NCBI GenBank assembly: GCA_040755725.1
Contig: JBFMAI010000040.1
Location: 1-64,000, forward strand
Origin: JBFMAI01 sp040755725
GTDB taxonomy: Bacteria > Planctomycetota > Phycisphaerae > UBA1845 > Fen-1342
Direction of reading: 5' to 3'
DNA: 64,000 bases
Part shown: one piece after another, positions 22,851 to 31,491 of the stretch
Layout: every line of letters begins with the position of its first letter
Position numbering within the stretch: position 1 is the first letter of the stretch
The notes under the pieces: model-generated
Database searches by the model: none
What the model saw: only the letters and a program-made list of their open reading frames with translations
Told to the model about the DNA's origin: nothing
Position numbers and translations under genes: made by a program

Positions 22851-25143
22851 CCCGCGCAGATTGAAGCCGACCGAGCTCGTGCGGCTGCTCAACAGCACGC
22901 CGCTGGGCGAGGTCATCTCCGAGCGGCAGCTCCACCGCCACCGCTCGCGCGCGGGCTTCCGCATCGGCGATGGCCGGACGGTCGACCTGCTGCGCTACGT
23001 CGCGTGGCTGGTGCTCGAGCGGCATCGGCCCCGGCCGGAGCCGACCGGGCTGACCGGCTACGAGGCCCACAAGGAGCGGGCGGCGCAGCGCAACCGCGAG
23101 ATGGCGCTGCTCGGGCGCGACATCGCCGCCGGCGAGTGGGTGCATCCGCCGCGCAACGCGGACCAGCGTGAACGGGCCGAGCGCGACTTCCGGCTGTTCT
23201 GCGAGGCGTATCTCCCGCAGACGTTTCACCTGCCATGGTCGGACGACCACCTGAAGGTCATTGCGAAGATCGAGCAGGCGGTGCTCGAAGGTGGGCTGTT
23301 CGCCATGGCGATGCCGCGCGGCAGCGGGAAGACCAGCCTGTGCGAGGTGGCGTGCCTGTGGGCGCTGGTCTACGGCCACCGCGAGTTCGTCGCGCTGATC
23401 GGCAGCGACGAGGAGCACGCCGCCAGCATGCTCGATAGCATCAAGGTCGAGCTGGAGACCAACGACCTGCTCGAGGACGACTTCAGCGAGGTCGTCGGGC
23501 CGGTGCGGGCGCTCGAAGGCATTCATCAGCGCTCCGCCGGCCAGATCTACCGCGGCAAGCAGACGCACATCGGCTGGACGGCGCGCGAGATCGTGCTGCC
23601 GACATTGCCGCCGCTCGAGTGGCTGGGGAACCACTCGCCCAAGTCGAACGGCGCAATCATCAAGGTCGCCGGCATCACGGGCCGCATCCGCGGGATGAAG
23701 CACAAGCGGGCAGACGGCTCATCGGTGCGGCCGTCGCTGGTGCTGATCGACGATCCGCAAACGGATGAGTCGGCGCGCTCGCCGTCGCAGTGCATGACGC
23801 GCGAGCGCATCCTGTCCGGCGCGATCCTGGGCCTGGCCGGTCCCGGCCGGAAGATCGCCGGGCTGATGGCGCTGACCGTCGTGCGACCGGACGACCTCGC
23901 CGATCGCATTCTCGATCGCGAGAAGCACCCACAGTGGCAAGGCGAACGCACGAAGATGGTCTACGCGTTCCCTGCAGACGAAGCGCTGTGGGCCCGCTAC
24001 GCGGAATTGTGGCGCGAAGGCATGCGCGCGGATCGTGGCGCGGGTGAGGCGACCGAGTTCTACCGCGCGAATCGCGAGGCCATGGACGCCGGCGCCGTGA
24101 TTGCCTGGCCGGAGCGGCACCATCCCGACGAGCTCTCCGCCATCCAGCATGCGATGAACCTGCGCCTCGATCGCGGCGACGCAGCCTTTTGGGCGGAGTA
24201 CCAGAACGAGCCACTGCCTGAAGAGCAGGTCGACGACGAATTGCTGACCGTCGACGAGATCGTCGCGAAGCTCAACGGCCAGCGCCGCGGCGAGGTGCCA
24301 CTCGCGGCCACGCACCTGACGATGTTCGTGGACGTACAGGCGAAGGCGCTGTTCTGGCTGGTGGCGGCGTGGGAGAGCGACTTCACGGGCTATGTGCTCG
24401 ACTACGGCACCGAGCCGGATCAGAAGGCCGACTACTTCACGTTGCGCGACGTCCGCCGAACACTCGCAGCCGCGGCGCCACGTGCGGGAATCGAGGGCGC
24501 AATCTATGCCGGACTCGATCGGCTGGCCGAAGCCAAGCTCGGGCGCGAGTGGCAGCGCGACGACGGCTCGACCGTGCGGATCGATCGCTGCCTGATCGAT
24601 GCGAACTGGGGTCAATCATCCGACGTCGTGTACCAGTTCTGCCGGCAGAGCCGGTTCGCCAGCGTGCTGCTGCCCAGCCACGGGCGCTACGTCGGGGCTT
24701 CGAGCATCCCGTTCAGCGAGTACAAGCGCAAGCGCGGCGATCGGGTCGGGTTGAATTGGCGCGTCCCGGTGACGACCGGGCGGCGCATCGTGCGGCACGT
24801 CGTGTTCGACACGAACTTCTGGAAGTCGTTCATCCACGCCCGCCTGGCGGTGCCGGTGGGCGATCCGGGTTGCCTGTCGCTGTTCGGCCGCCAGCCGGAG
24901 CGCCATCGATTGCTGGCCGAGCACCTGACCAGCGAGTACCGCGTCAAGACCGAAGGCCGCGGCCGCACCGTCGACGAGTGGAAGCTGCGCGTCGACGGCC
25001 TCGACAATCACTGGCTCGACTGCCTGGTTGGCTGCGCGGTCGCGGCGTCCATGGGTGGCGCGGCGCCGGCGGGGCTGGCGGCGGATACACCGAAGCCGCG
25101 GCCGACGATGCGGCTGTCCGAGATGCGGAGGGACCGTCGGTGA
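22840..25143 (+). CDS. terL: Terminase large subunit with N-terminal DNA-binding-like extension
   Basis: The motor and nuclease that package DNA into the procapsid. The 767-aa protein has an ATPase domain with Walker A MPRGSGKTS (about residue 158), SDEEHAASMLDSIK and Walker B LVLIDDPQTDE (about 300). The RNase H-like nuclease part has acidic motifs MFVDVQAKALFWLVAAWESD (about 497), CLIDANWGQS and LDNHWLDCLVG. The size and layout are GpA-like. Residues 1-60 look like a fused small-subunit-type domain. The start is GTG 22840, overlapping the upstream gene. Confidence 0.9.
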   Translation: MPIDPRRLKPTELVRLLNSTPLGEVISERQLHRHRSRAGFRIGDGRTVDLLRYVAWLVLERHRPRPEPTGLTGYEAHKERAAQRNREMALLGRDIAAGEWVHPPRNADQRERAERDFRLFCEAYLPQTFHLPWSDDHLKVIAKIEQAVLEGGLFAMAMPRGSGKTSLCEVACLWALVYGHREFVALIGSDEEHAASMLDSIKVELETNDLLEDDFSEVVGPVRALEGIHQRSAGQIYRGKQTHIGWTAREIVLPTLPPLEWLGNHSPKSNGAIIKVAGITGRIRGMKHKRADGSSVRPSLVLIDDPQTDESARSPSQCMTRERILSGAILGLAGPGRKIAGLMALTVVRPDDLADRILDREKHPQWQGERTKMVYAFPADEALWARYAELWREGMRADRGAGEATEFYRANREAMDAGAVIAWPERHHPDELSAIQHAMNLRLDRGDAAFWAEYQNEPLPEEQVDDELLTVDEIVAKLNGQRRGEVPLAATHLTMFVDVQAKALFWLVAAWESDFTGYVLDYGTEPDQKADYFTLRDVRRTLAAAAPRAGIEGAIYAGLDRLAEAKLGREWQRDDGSTVRIDRCLIDANWGQSSDVVYQFCRQSRFASVLLPSHGRYVGASSIPFSEYKRKRGDRVGLNWRVPVTTGRRIVRHVVFDTNFWKSFIHARLAVPVGDPGCLSLFGRQPERHRLLAEHLTSEYRVKTEGRGRTVDEWKLRVDGLDNHWLDCLVGCAVAASMGGAAPAGLAADTPKPRPTMRLSEMRRDRR

Positions 25144-25322
25144 CGCAACCCGCTGCATCCCAACCCGATCGCGAGCGCCGCGGTATTGAATGCCCACGCT
25201 GCGGGTGCCGCCACTTCCGCGTGATCTACACCCGCGCCGCCTGGGGTGGCCGGATCGTGCGCCGGCGGGAATGTCGCCACTGCGGACGGCGGATCACCAC
25301 CAGCGAGCGCCTGAGTGGATAG
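25140..25322 (+). CDS. Small NrdR/Com-like zinc ribbon protein
   Basis: A 60-aa protein made almost entirely of one zinc ribbon: IECPRCGCRHFRVIYTR, then RRRECRHCGRRITTSERLSG, strongly similar to the N-terminal zinc ribbon of NrdR and to phage Com-like proteins. It starts at GTG 25140, overlapping the terminase stop by 4 bases. It probably binds nucleic acid, but no target can be inferred. Confidence 0.75.
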   Translation: MTQPAASQPDRERRGIECPRCGCRHFRVIYTRAAWGGRIVRRRECRHCGRRITTSERLSG

Positions 25323-25412
25323 CGCGCCGCGCGCAGGTCCACCCGTGGAACAATCTGCCGCCCTTCCTCCCCACGCACGTCGAATCTCCCGTTCTCGTGT
25401 CGGTACAGGTGG

Positions 25413-25625
25413 ATGAACGCAACGCTGCCACCAGTGTGCACTGTGGACCGGCTCAGCCTTGAGCTGCGCCTGATGCCGCATGCCTATCGCGAGGATGCGG
25501 TGCAGGAGGCGTGGCTGGCGTTCCTCTCCGGGCACGATCCGGCCCGCGCCGTGAACACGTACGCACGGCGCGAGCGGCGGCTCCGCCGCCGGATGGTCGG
25601 GGCGATCCGGCCTGAGCTGAACTGA
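25413..25625 (+). CDS. Small sigma-factor-like protein
   Basis: A 70-aa protein whose central stretch AYREDAVQEAWLAFLSG resembles sigma-70 region 2.2 (the D-x-x-Q-E-x-x-L helix) without other sigma regions. It may be a remnant or a small regulator of late transcription. Its stop codon is the last base before the phage tRNA. The 90 bp upstream contain no gene. Confidence 0.5.
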   Translation: MNATLPPVCTVDRLSLELRLMPHAYREDAVQEAWLAFLSGHDPARAVNTYARRERRLRRRMVGAIRPELN

Positions 25626-25696
25626 AGCGGGATGGTGTAACGGCAACACGCCGGTTTCATGCGCCGGCACTGCAGGTTCGATCCCTGCTCCCGCTA
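25626..25696 (+). tRNA. Phage tRNA with CAU anticodon (tRNA-Met or lysidine-modified tRNA-Ile2)
   Basis: A 71-nt cloverleaf: acceptor AGCGGGA (25626-25632) pairs with TCCCGCT (25689-25695), discriminator A. The D-arm is GTGT-AACGGCA-ACAC. The anticodon arm is CCGGT-TTCATGC-GCCGG with anticodon CAT at 25658-25660. The T-arm is GCAGG-TTCGATC-CCTGC. All seven acceptor pairs are Watson-Crick. CCA is not encoded. It does not begin with the unpaired C1 typical of bacterial initiator tRNA, so elongator Met or Ile2 is more likely. Confidence 0.88.
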
Positions 25697-25749
25697 ATCG
25701 CGCCGCGGTGTTCGCGGCGGCCTCACCCTCGCACGAGACGGAGACGCTC

Positions 25750-26121
25750 ATGTCATTCGGTCCGGTCACGATCTTCACGGTCGACACGATGGATGTGCAG
25801 GCGCCGGGCGCGCCGGGACTCACGGCGCTGCAGCTCTCGAACCGCGCCGGCGAGTTCACGCTGACGCCGCCCACGACGGATGCCGACGGCTCGCCGCTGT
25901 CGGGCCTCACGTTCGGGCAGGCGGTCGTGATCCAGGCGGACGCGATCGAGGCCGAGCTGTACCGCAACGACTTTGAGGCGGCGATGCAGTTCAACGGCGC
26001 GCAGGTGTTCGAGCTCGACCTGGCCGAGGGCGAGTCGGTGTCGCGCGAGTTCGTGATCGCCGAGCCGGGTCGACCGTACTCGATCCTGGCCCGCGTCGCG
26101 GACCACCCCCGTGGGCAGTAG
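25750..26121 (+). CDS. Hypothetical virion-region protein
   Basis: A 123-aa beta-rich acidic protein (MSFGPVTIFTVDTMDVQAPG at the start, later YSILARVADHPRGQ) encoded just before the portal cluster. GGAG occurs 7 nt before the ATG. No family is recognised. Position between terminase and portal suggests a minor head component or a decoration-type protein. Confidence 0.55.
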   Translation: MSFGPVTIFTVDTMDVQAPGAPGLTALQLSNRAGEFTLTPPTTDADGSPLSGLTFGQAVVIQADAIEAELYRNDFEAAMQFNGAQVFELDLAEGESVSREFVIAEPGRPYSILARVADHPRGQ

Positions 26122-26242
26122 CCCCTCCAGCGTCATCACGCTCACCACGCGCCGCCGGCCGTGGTGGGCGTGGTGGCTGATCCGCTGGGCGCGCTGGCTG
26201 CACGGAATGAGCGGCGTCCTGGTCGTGCAAGTGGAGCGGTAA
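26111..26242 (+). CDS. Possible 43-aa tryptophan-rich membrane peptide
   Basis: GTG 26111 opens a 43-codon frame ending TAA at 26240, overlapping the upstream gene by 11 bases. The product (VGSSPSSVITLTTRRRPWWA, then WWLIRWARWLHGMSGVLVVQ) is rich in Trp and Arg with one hydrophobic segment. The tight spacing to the next gene (5 bases) supports it, but small size keeps confidence low. Confidence 0.35.
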   Translation: MGSSPSSVITLTTRRRPWWAWWLIRWARWLHGMSGVLVVQVER

Positions 26243-26246
26243 GGCG

Positions 26247-26441
26247 ATGGCGGAAGAGATCGAGAACGCGATCCGCGAAGCGGCCCAGCAGCCGGCCGAG
26301 GTGTCGGTGGACGGCCAGACGGTCAAGCAGCAGCCGCTGCCGGATCAGATTGAGGCCGACCGGTATCTCGCCAGCAAGGACGCCGCGAAGAAGGGCCTGG
26401 GCGTGCGGATGACGAAGGTGGTTCCTCCGGGAGCGGTGTGA
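26247..26441 (+). CDS. Small head-tail connector-region protein
   Basis: A 64-aa protein directly upstream of the portal gene. Its core (VSVDGQTVKQQPLPDQIEAD, then KDAAKKGLGVRMTKVVPPGA) recalls short proteins that precede lambda-type portals in many prophages, including gpW-like connectors, although I cannot align it with confidence. GGAG precedes its ATG. Confidence 0.55.
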   Translation: MAEEIENAIREAAQQPAEVSVDGQTVKQQPLPDQIEADRYLASKDAAKKGLGVRMTKVVPPGAV

Positions 26442-26442
26442 C

Positions 26443-27936
26443 GTGCTGAAGTGGCTGCGACAGCTTGGTGGTCGCAAGGCGACGACGGCGACGCCCCGTG
26501 GGCGTCTACTGGTCGTGCGGGGCAAGTACGACGCCGCCCAGACCACGCACGAGAACCGCCGCCACTGGGCGCAGGCCGATCATCTCTCCGCCGATGCGGC
26601 CATGGGTGCCGATGTGCGGCGCGTGCTGCGCAGCCGGGCGCGCTACGAGGTCGCCAACAACAGCTATGCCAAGGGCATCGTCGCCACGCTGGCGAACTAC
26701 GTCGTCGGCACCGGCCCGCGCCTGCAGATGCTCACCGACGATCCCGAAGCCAACCGCCTGATCGAGCAGGAGTTCAGCCGCTGGGCCAAGTCGATCGCGT
26801 TGCCGCACAAACTGCGGACCATGCGTGTCGCCCAGTGCGAAAGCGGCGAGTGCTTCGGCCTGTTGACCAGCAACCCACGCATCGCGGCACCGGTGCAGCT
26901 CGACCTGCGGCTGATCGAGGCCGATCAGATCGCCACGCCGTTCGGCGCGCTGCCCCCCGAGGAACGGGCTGTTGACGGCATCGTCTTCGACGGCTTCGGC
27001 AACCCGATCGCGTACTACGTCCTGCGGCGGCACCCCGGCGACCCGCGGGCGTGGCGCGCTGGCCCCGACGCCTACGACCTCATGCCGATCGAGTCGGTCG
27101 TGCACCTGTTCCGGGCCGAGCGGCCGGGGCAGAGCCGCGGCATCCCCGAGATCACCAGCTCGCTGTCACTGTTCGCGACGCTGCGGCGCTACACGCTGGC
27201 CGTGCTGGGCGCGGCCGAGCAGGCCGCGCTGCCGTCCGGCGTGATCTACACCGACGCGCCCGCCGACGCGGAAGCTGCCGGTGTCGAGCCGATGGACACG
27301 GTCGAGATGGACCGCGGCACGTGGATGACCATGCCCTACGGCTGGAAGATCGGCCAGGTCAAAGCCGAGCAGCCGACCACGGTGTACGGCGACTTCAAGC
27401 ACGAGGTGATCAACGAGATCGCGCGTTGCCTGAACATGCCGTTCAACATCGCGGCCGGGAACTCCTCGGGCTACAACTACGCCTCCGGGCGGCTCGACCA
27501 CCAGGCCTTCTTTAAGGCCATCCGCATCGACCAGCACTACCTCGGCGACATGGTCCTCGACCGGCTGCTGAAAGCCTGGCTCGACGAGGCCGTGCTCATC
27601 GAAGGCTACCTGCCGCAATGGCTGCGGCAGCTGGGAATCGACCTGCCGCACCAGTGGTTCTGGGACGGCTTTGAGCACGTCGATCCGCAGAAGGAAGCCG
27701 GCGCCCAGGCCACCCGCCTGCAGAGCAACACCACCACGCTGGCGGCGGAGTTCGCGAAGGCCGGGCTCGATTGGGAGGCGGAGCTGCACCAGCGCGCCCG
27801 CGAAGTCGCGTTGATGCGCGAGCTGGGGTTGACGATGGCCGCCGCCGCACCGGCGACGCCACCCACCGCAGATGAACCTCAGGATGAGGAGGATGACGAT
27901 GTCACGGAAGACGTCGACGCCCACGCCCGCGCGTGA
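26443..27936 (+). CDS. Phage portal protein (lambda-family)
   Basis: Forms the dodecameric DNA entry and exit ring at one capsid vertex. The 497-aa protein shows the lambda-type portal pattern: ARYEVANNSYAKGIVATLAN then YVVGTGPRLQM near residue 90, FDGFGNPIAYYVLRRHPGDP, IESVVHLFRAERPGQSRGIP, and NMPFNIAAGNSSGYNYASGR near residue 345. GTG 26443 begins two bases after the upstream stop. The C-terminal acidic tail (DEPQDEEDDDVTEDVD) overlaps the protease-capsid gene by 38 bases. Confidence 0.93.
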   Translation: MLKWLRQLGGRKATTATPRGRLLVVRGKYDAAQTTHENRRHWAQADHLSADAAMGADVRRVLRSRARYEVANNSYAKGIVATLANYVVGTGPRLQMLTDDPEANRLIEQEFSRWAKSIALPHKLRTMRVAQCESGECFGLLTSNPRIAAPVQLDLRLIEADQIATPFGALPPEERAVDGIVFDGFGNPIAYYVLRRHPGDPRAWRAGPDAYDLMPIESVVHLFRAERPGQSRGIPEITSSLSLFATLRRYTLAVLGAAEQAALPSGVIYTDAPADAEAAGVEPMDTVEMDRGTWMTMPYGWKIGQVKAEQPTTVYGDFKHEVINEIARCLNMPFNIAAGNSSGYNYASGRLDHQAFFKAIRIDQHYLGDMVLDRLLKAWLDEAVLIEGYLPQWLRQLGIDLPHQWFWDGFEHVDPQKEAGAQATRLQSNTTTLAAEFAKAGLDWEAELHQRAREVALMRELGLTMAAAAPATPPTADEPQDEEDDDVTEDVDAHARA

Positions 27937-29956
27937 GCCATTGGACCAGGTGCCCGATCGCATTGAGCTGCGCTGCCTGCCCGGGCGGATCGCCCTGGAG
28001 GCCCTCGCCGTCGAAGGCGAGGTCGACGCGGTGCCGCGTTTCACGATGGTCGCCTACACCGGTGAGCCGCTGCGGGTCGAGGGCTGGCGCTTCCCGGTCG
28101 CGGTCGACCTGGAGGGCCTGTCGATCCCGTCGCAGCGCCGGCCGGTGCGCTTCGGCCACAGCATGTACGCCGGCGTCGGCCACACCGAGCGCATCGCCGT
28201 CGAAGCCGGGCGTCTGATCGCCGATGGCATCGTCAGCCGGGATACGGCCGCCGCCCGCGAGGTCGTCGCCAGCGGCAAGCGGGGCTTCCCGTGGCAGGCA
28301 TCCATCGGGGCGCAGGTCGCGCAGGCGGAGTTCATCCGCGCTGGCAAGAGCGCGACCGTCAACGGCCGCACGTTTGAGGGACCGCTGTACGTCGCCCGCC
28401 GCACGGTGCTGGGCGAGATCAGCTTTGTGGATCTGGGGGCCGACGGCAACACCACCGCGACGATCGCGGCGCAGCAGGAGAACGAACCCATGAATGAGAC
28501 GCAGGACACGGAGGTCCGCGGGACCGAGGCGCAGGATGCGCCGCACAATGACGTCGCGCACGACGAGGCGGAGGGCGCCGGCACGGAGGCCGGCCCCGCC
28601 GCCAACCCTACCCCGCCGCGCTCTGCGCCGGCGGTGGACCCGGTGGCCAACATCCGCGCGCAGGCGCTGGCGGAGACGAAGCGCATCGCCGCGATCCGGA
28701 CGGTCTGCAATGGCCGCTTCCCCGAGATCGAGGCCCGCGCGATCGCCGAGGGCTGGACGCGCGACAAGACCGAGCTCGCGGTGTTGCGGGAGTCGCGCCC
28801 GAAGGCGCCGGCGGTGCACGTCACCGAGCTGGTCGTCACCGACCGGGTCCTCGAGGCCGCGTGCCTGCAGGCCGCGAAGGTCGAGAAGCCCGAGCGCTAT
28901 TACGACGCGCCGACACTGGACGAGGCCCAGCGCCAGTTCGACGGCCGGCTCGGCCTAGCCGAGCTGATCATCGAGGCCGCCCGTGCCAACGGCTACGTCG
29001 GCCGCGAGCGGCGCGTCACGCGCGAGATGCTCCGCTACGCCTTCGGCCGGGAGATCCGGGCCGCGGCGTCGACGATCGACATCGGCGGCATCCTCAGCAA
29101 TGTCGCGAACAAGTTCCTGCTGGAGGGCTTCTTCGGTGTCGAGCGCACCTGGCGGAACCTCTGCGCCGTCCGGAACGTGTCGGACTTCAAGACCGTCACC
29201 AGCTACCGGCTGATCGGGAAGGATCAGTACGAGCAGGTCGCCCCGGGCGGCGAGCTCAAGCACGGCACGCTGGGTGAGCAGGCCTACACCAACAAGGCCG
29301 ACACCTACGGTCTGCTCCTGTCGATCGACCGCCGCGACATCATCAACGATGACCTCGGCGCGATCACCACGGTGCCCCGCAAGCTCGGCCGCGGGTCCGG
29401 CCTGAAGATCAACGACATCTTCTGGTCGATCTTCATGAACAACGCGGCGTTCTTCGCGGCCGGGAACAACAACTACCTCACCGGCGCCGACACGGCACTG
29501 TCGATCGAGGGCCTGTCGAAGGCGGAAAAGGCGTTCCTGGACCAGACCGATCCGGACGGCAAGCCGCTGGGGGCCATGCCGGCGGTGGTGCTCGTGCCCA
29601 CGGCGCTCAGCGCCATGGCCACGGTGCTCTACAAGTCGCTGGAGATCCGCGACACGACCGCCAGCAAGCAGTACCCGGTGGCCAACCCGCACACGGGCAA
29701 GTTCCGCACGGAGGTCAGCCGGTACCTGAGCAACAGCCAGTACGCCGGCAATTCGGAGAAGGCGTGGTACCTGCTGGCCGACCCGATGGACCTGCCGGTG
29801 ATCGAGGTCGCGTTCCTCAACGGCCAGGAGGCCCCCACGATCGAGACCGCCGACGCCGACTTCAACGTGCTCGGCGTGCAGATGCGCGGCTACCACGACT
29901 TCGGCGTCGCCCTGCAGGAGCCGCGCGGCGGGATTAAGAGCAAGGGCGAGGCGTGA
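27899..29956 (+). CDS. Fused prohead protease-major capsid protein
   Basis: A 685-aa polyprotein. Residues 25-190 form a prohead protease (S78-like) with candidate catalytic His87 in RFGHSMYAGVG and Ser135 in PWQASIGA. An acidic and proline-rich scaffold-like linker follows (about 195-250). The C-terminal 400 residues are an HK97-fold/Mu gpT-like major capsid: STIDIGGILSNVANKFLLEG, DFKTVTSYRLIGKDQYEQVA, AMPAVVLVPTALSAMATVLY and VLGVQMRGYHDFGVALQEPR. GAGGAGG precedes ATG 27899. An internal ATG at 28490 (Met198) with its own AGGAG could yield a separate 488-aa scaffold-capsid product. Confidence 0.9.
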   Translation: MSRKTSTPTPAREPLDQVPDRIELRCLPGRIALEALAVEGEVDAVPRFTMVAYTGEPLRVEGWRFPVAVDLEGLSIPSQRRPVRFGHSMYAGVGHTERIAVEAGRLIADGIVSRDTAAAREVVASGKRGFPWQASIGAQVAQAEFIRAGKSATVNGRTFEGPLYVARRTVLGEISFVDLGADGNTTATIAAQQENEPMNETQDTEVRGTEAQDAPHNDVAHDEAEGAGTEAGPAANPTPPRSAPAVDPVANIRAQALAETKRIAAIRTVCNGRFPEIEARAIAEGWTRDKTELAVLRESRPKAPAVHVTELVVTDRVLEAACLQAAKVEKPERYYDAPTLDEAQRQFDGRLGLAELIIEAARANGYVGRERRVTREMLRYAFGREIRAAASTIDIGGILSNVANKFLLEGFFGVERTWRNLCAVRNVSDFKTVTSYRLIGKDQYEQVAPGGELKHGTLGEQAYTNKADTYGLLLSIDRRDIINDDLGAITTVPRKLGRGSGLKINDIFWSIFMNNAAFFAAGNNNYLTGADTALSIEGLSKAEKAFLDQTDPDGKPLGAMPAVVLVPTALSAMATVLYKSLEIRDTTASKQYPVANPHTGKFRTEVSRYLSNSQYAGNSEKAWYLLADPMDLPVIEVAFLNGQEAPTIETADADFNVLGVQMRGYHDFGVALQEPRGGIKSKGEA

Positions 29957-30036
29957 GCCAGCTTGACGACGGCGTGATCGGTGGCTTGCCCGGGTCGGAG
30001 ATCGGCGCGGGCGACCCGATCCTGATGGAGAACCCC

Positions 30037-30411
30037 ATGGCGACAGCAACGTTCATTCATGACGGCAACACGATCGACTACACGCCCAGCAGCGACGTCG
30101 CGGCGGGCGCCGTGGTCGTGCTCGGCGACCTGGTCGGCATCGCGCAGCGTGCGATTGCTGCGAACACCCTCGGGTCGCTCACGCTGGTGGGCGTGTTCGA
30201 TCTGCCCAAGGCGACGGGCGCCGGCACCGGCATTGCGGCGGGCGCCACGCTCTTCTGGGACGCGGGCAACCAGCTCGTGAAGGCCGACAGCAACTACGGC
30301 GGCTATAAGCGCCTCGGCAACGCAGCGGCGGTGGCCGGTACGGCGGACGCGACGGTCCGCGTGCGGCTGAACACCGGCGTCACCGACTACTCCGCGATTG
30401 TCGCGCCCTGA
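30037..30411 (+). CDS. DUF2190-family capsid decoration/spike protein
   Basis: A 124-aa beta-rich protein. MATATFIHDGNTIDYTPSSD at the start, then AAGAVVVLGDLVGIAQRAIA and VFDLPKATGAGTGIAAGATL, match DUF2190, small proteins that decorate phage capsids. The upstream in-frame GTG at 29953 would add 28 residues unlike the family, and GGAG precedes ATG 30037, so I use the latter. It lies right after the capsid gene, its usual place. Confidence 0.82.
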   Translation: MATATFIHDGNTIDYTPSSDVAAGAVVVLGDLVGIAQRAIAANTLGSLTLVGVFDLPKATGAGTGIAAGATLFWDAGNQLVKADSNYGGYKRLGNAAAVAGTADATVRVRLNTGVTDYSAIVAP

Positions 30412-30426
30412 TGAGGTGATGCAGCG

Positions 30427-30810
30427 ATGACGGATCTGCTCGAACGCGGCGCCGCCTGGCTGGACCAGCAGCGGTCGCGCCACTTGACACGGACGGTGAC
30501 GTATCTCCGCGGCACGGACAGCGTGGCGCTAGCCGCCACAATTGGCCAGACCACGTTCGAGCAGGCCGACGAGTACGGCGTGATCCACCGCACGCAGTCG
30601 CGCGACTACCTGATCTCGGCGGCGGACCTGGTGCTTGCCGGCGTGCCGGAGCAGCCCAGGGCCGGTGATCGCATCCGCGAGACCGCGGGTGAGCAGATCC
30701 TCCTCTACGAGGTGATGGCCCCGGGCGGCGAGCCACCGTGGCGCTACAGCGACCCGCATCGGAACACGCTGCGGATTCACACGAAGTTCGTGGGGATGGA
30801 GCGGACATGA
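30427..30810 (+). CDS. Head-completion/neck-type protein
   Basis: A 127-aa protein (MTDLLERGAAWLDQQRSRHL at the start, later LRGTDSVALAATIGQTTFEQ and RDYLISAADLVLAGVPEQPR) with the small beta-barrel pattern and synteny of head-tail joining or head-closure proteins in lambda-like clusters. It overlaps the next gene by 4 bases. Assignment rests on position and fold impression. Confidence 0.65.
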   Translation: MTDLLERGAAWLDQQRSRHLTRTVTYLRGTDSVALAATIGQTTFEQADEYGVIHRTQSRDYLISAADLVLAGVPEQPRAGDRIRETAGEQILLYEVMAPGGEPPWRYSDPHRNTLRIHTKFVGMERT

Positions 30811-31049
30811 ACGAGACGCAGAACCCAACCTGTGCCAGCGAGCCAAGCTGCCTGAAGGACGTGCGCGAGATCCGCTCGGTCGTCTTCGGCAACGGCCACC
30901 CCGAGAAGTCGCTGCTCGTGCGCATGGAGCGCGTCGAGTCCCGGCTGGCAGTGATCCAGAAGCTGTCGCTGGCCACGCTCTGCGGCGTCGGCACGCTGCT
31001 GCTGAAGTTCGTCGGCGCGTGGATCGAAGGCCTCATGACAGGATCGTGA
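30807..31049 (+). CDS. Small XhlA-like membrane protein, candidate holin component
   Basis: The 80-aa protein has an amphipathic helix (SLLVRMERVESRLAVIQKLS) followed by a single hydrophobic segment (LATLCGVGTLLLKFVGAWI). This is the organisation of haemolysin XhlA-like proteins that accompany or act as holins. It starts by ATGA overlap with the neck gene. If it is a lysis factor it lies inside the head-tail cluster rather than in a lysis cassette, which is unusual. Confidence 0.5.
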   Translation: MNETQNPTCASEPSCLKDVREIRSVVFGNGHPEKSLLVRMERVESRLAVIQKLSLATLCGVGTLLLKFVGAWIEGLMTGS

Positions 31050-31052
31050 CCC

Positions 31053-31487
31053 ATGGCCGACAGCACCATCATCGCGCTCGCCGACGCCATCGTCGCCAAG
31101 CTCCAGGAAGGCACGTTCAGCTTGCCCTGCGAGATCGCCCGTGGCTACCGCCCCGTCGTCGAGTTGCCGTCACTGGCGGTCGCCAAGGTGACGGTCATCC
31201 CGAAGAGCCTGGCGATCAGCGCGGCGACCCGCGCGGACGGCTTCTACGACTGCGCCGTGGACATCGGCGTGCAGCGCAAGGTCAACGCCGACGATCCGGC
31301 CGAGCTCGACGCCTTGATGAGCCTGGTGGAGGAGATCGGCGATCACCTGCGCGGCAAGAAGCTCGACGGCTTCACGGCCGCCGTGCAGCTCGCGCTTGAG
31401 AACGAGCCGGTGTTCGCGCCGGAGCACCTCGAGCAGCATCGCCAGTTCACCAGCGTCATGACGGTCACCTACCGGGTGCGGAGGTAA
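31053..31487 (+). CDS. Tail terminator/completion-type protein
   Basis: The 144-aa alpha/beta protein (ALADAIVAKLQEGTFSLPCE at the start, later AVDIGVQRKVNADDPAELDA and QFTSVMTVTYRVRR) fits the size, beta-strand ending and location of tail terminator proteins such as gpU-like or minor tail completion proteins. It precedes the tube genes by about 1.7 kb. No sequence-specific signature is decisive. Confidence 0.6.
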   Translation: MADSTIIALADAIVAKLQEGTFSLPCEIARGYRPVVELPSLAVAKVTVIPKSLAISAATRADGFYDCAVDIGVQRKVNADDPAELDALMSLVEEIGDHLRGKKLDGFTAAVQLALENEPVFAPEHLEQHRQFTSVMTVTYRVRR

Positions 31488-31491
31488 CGCG

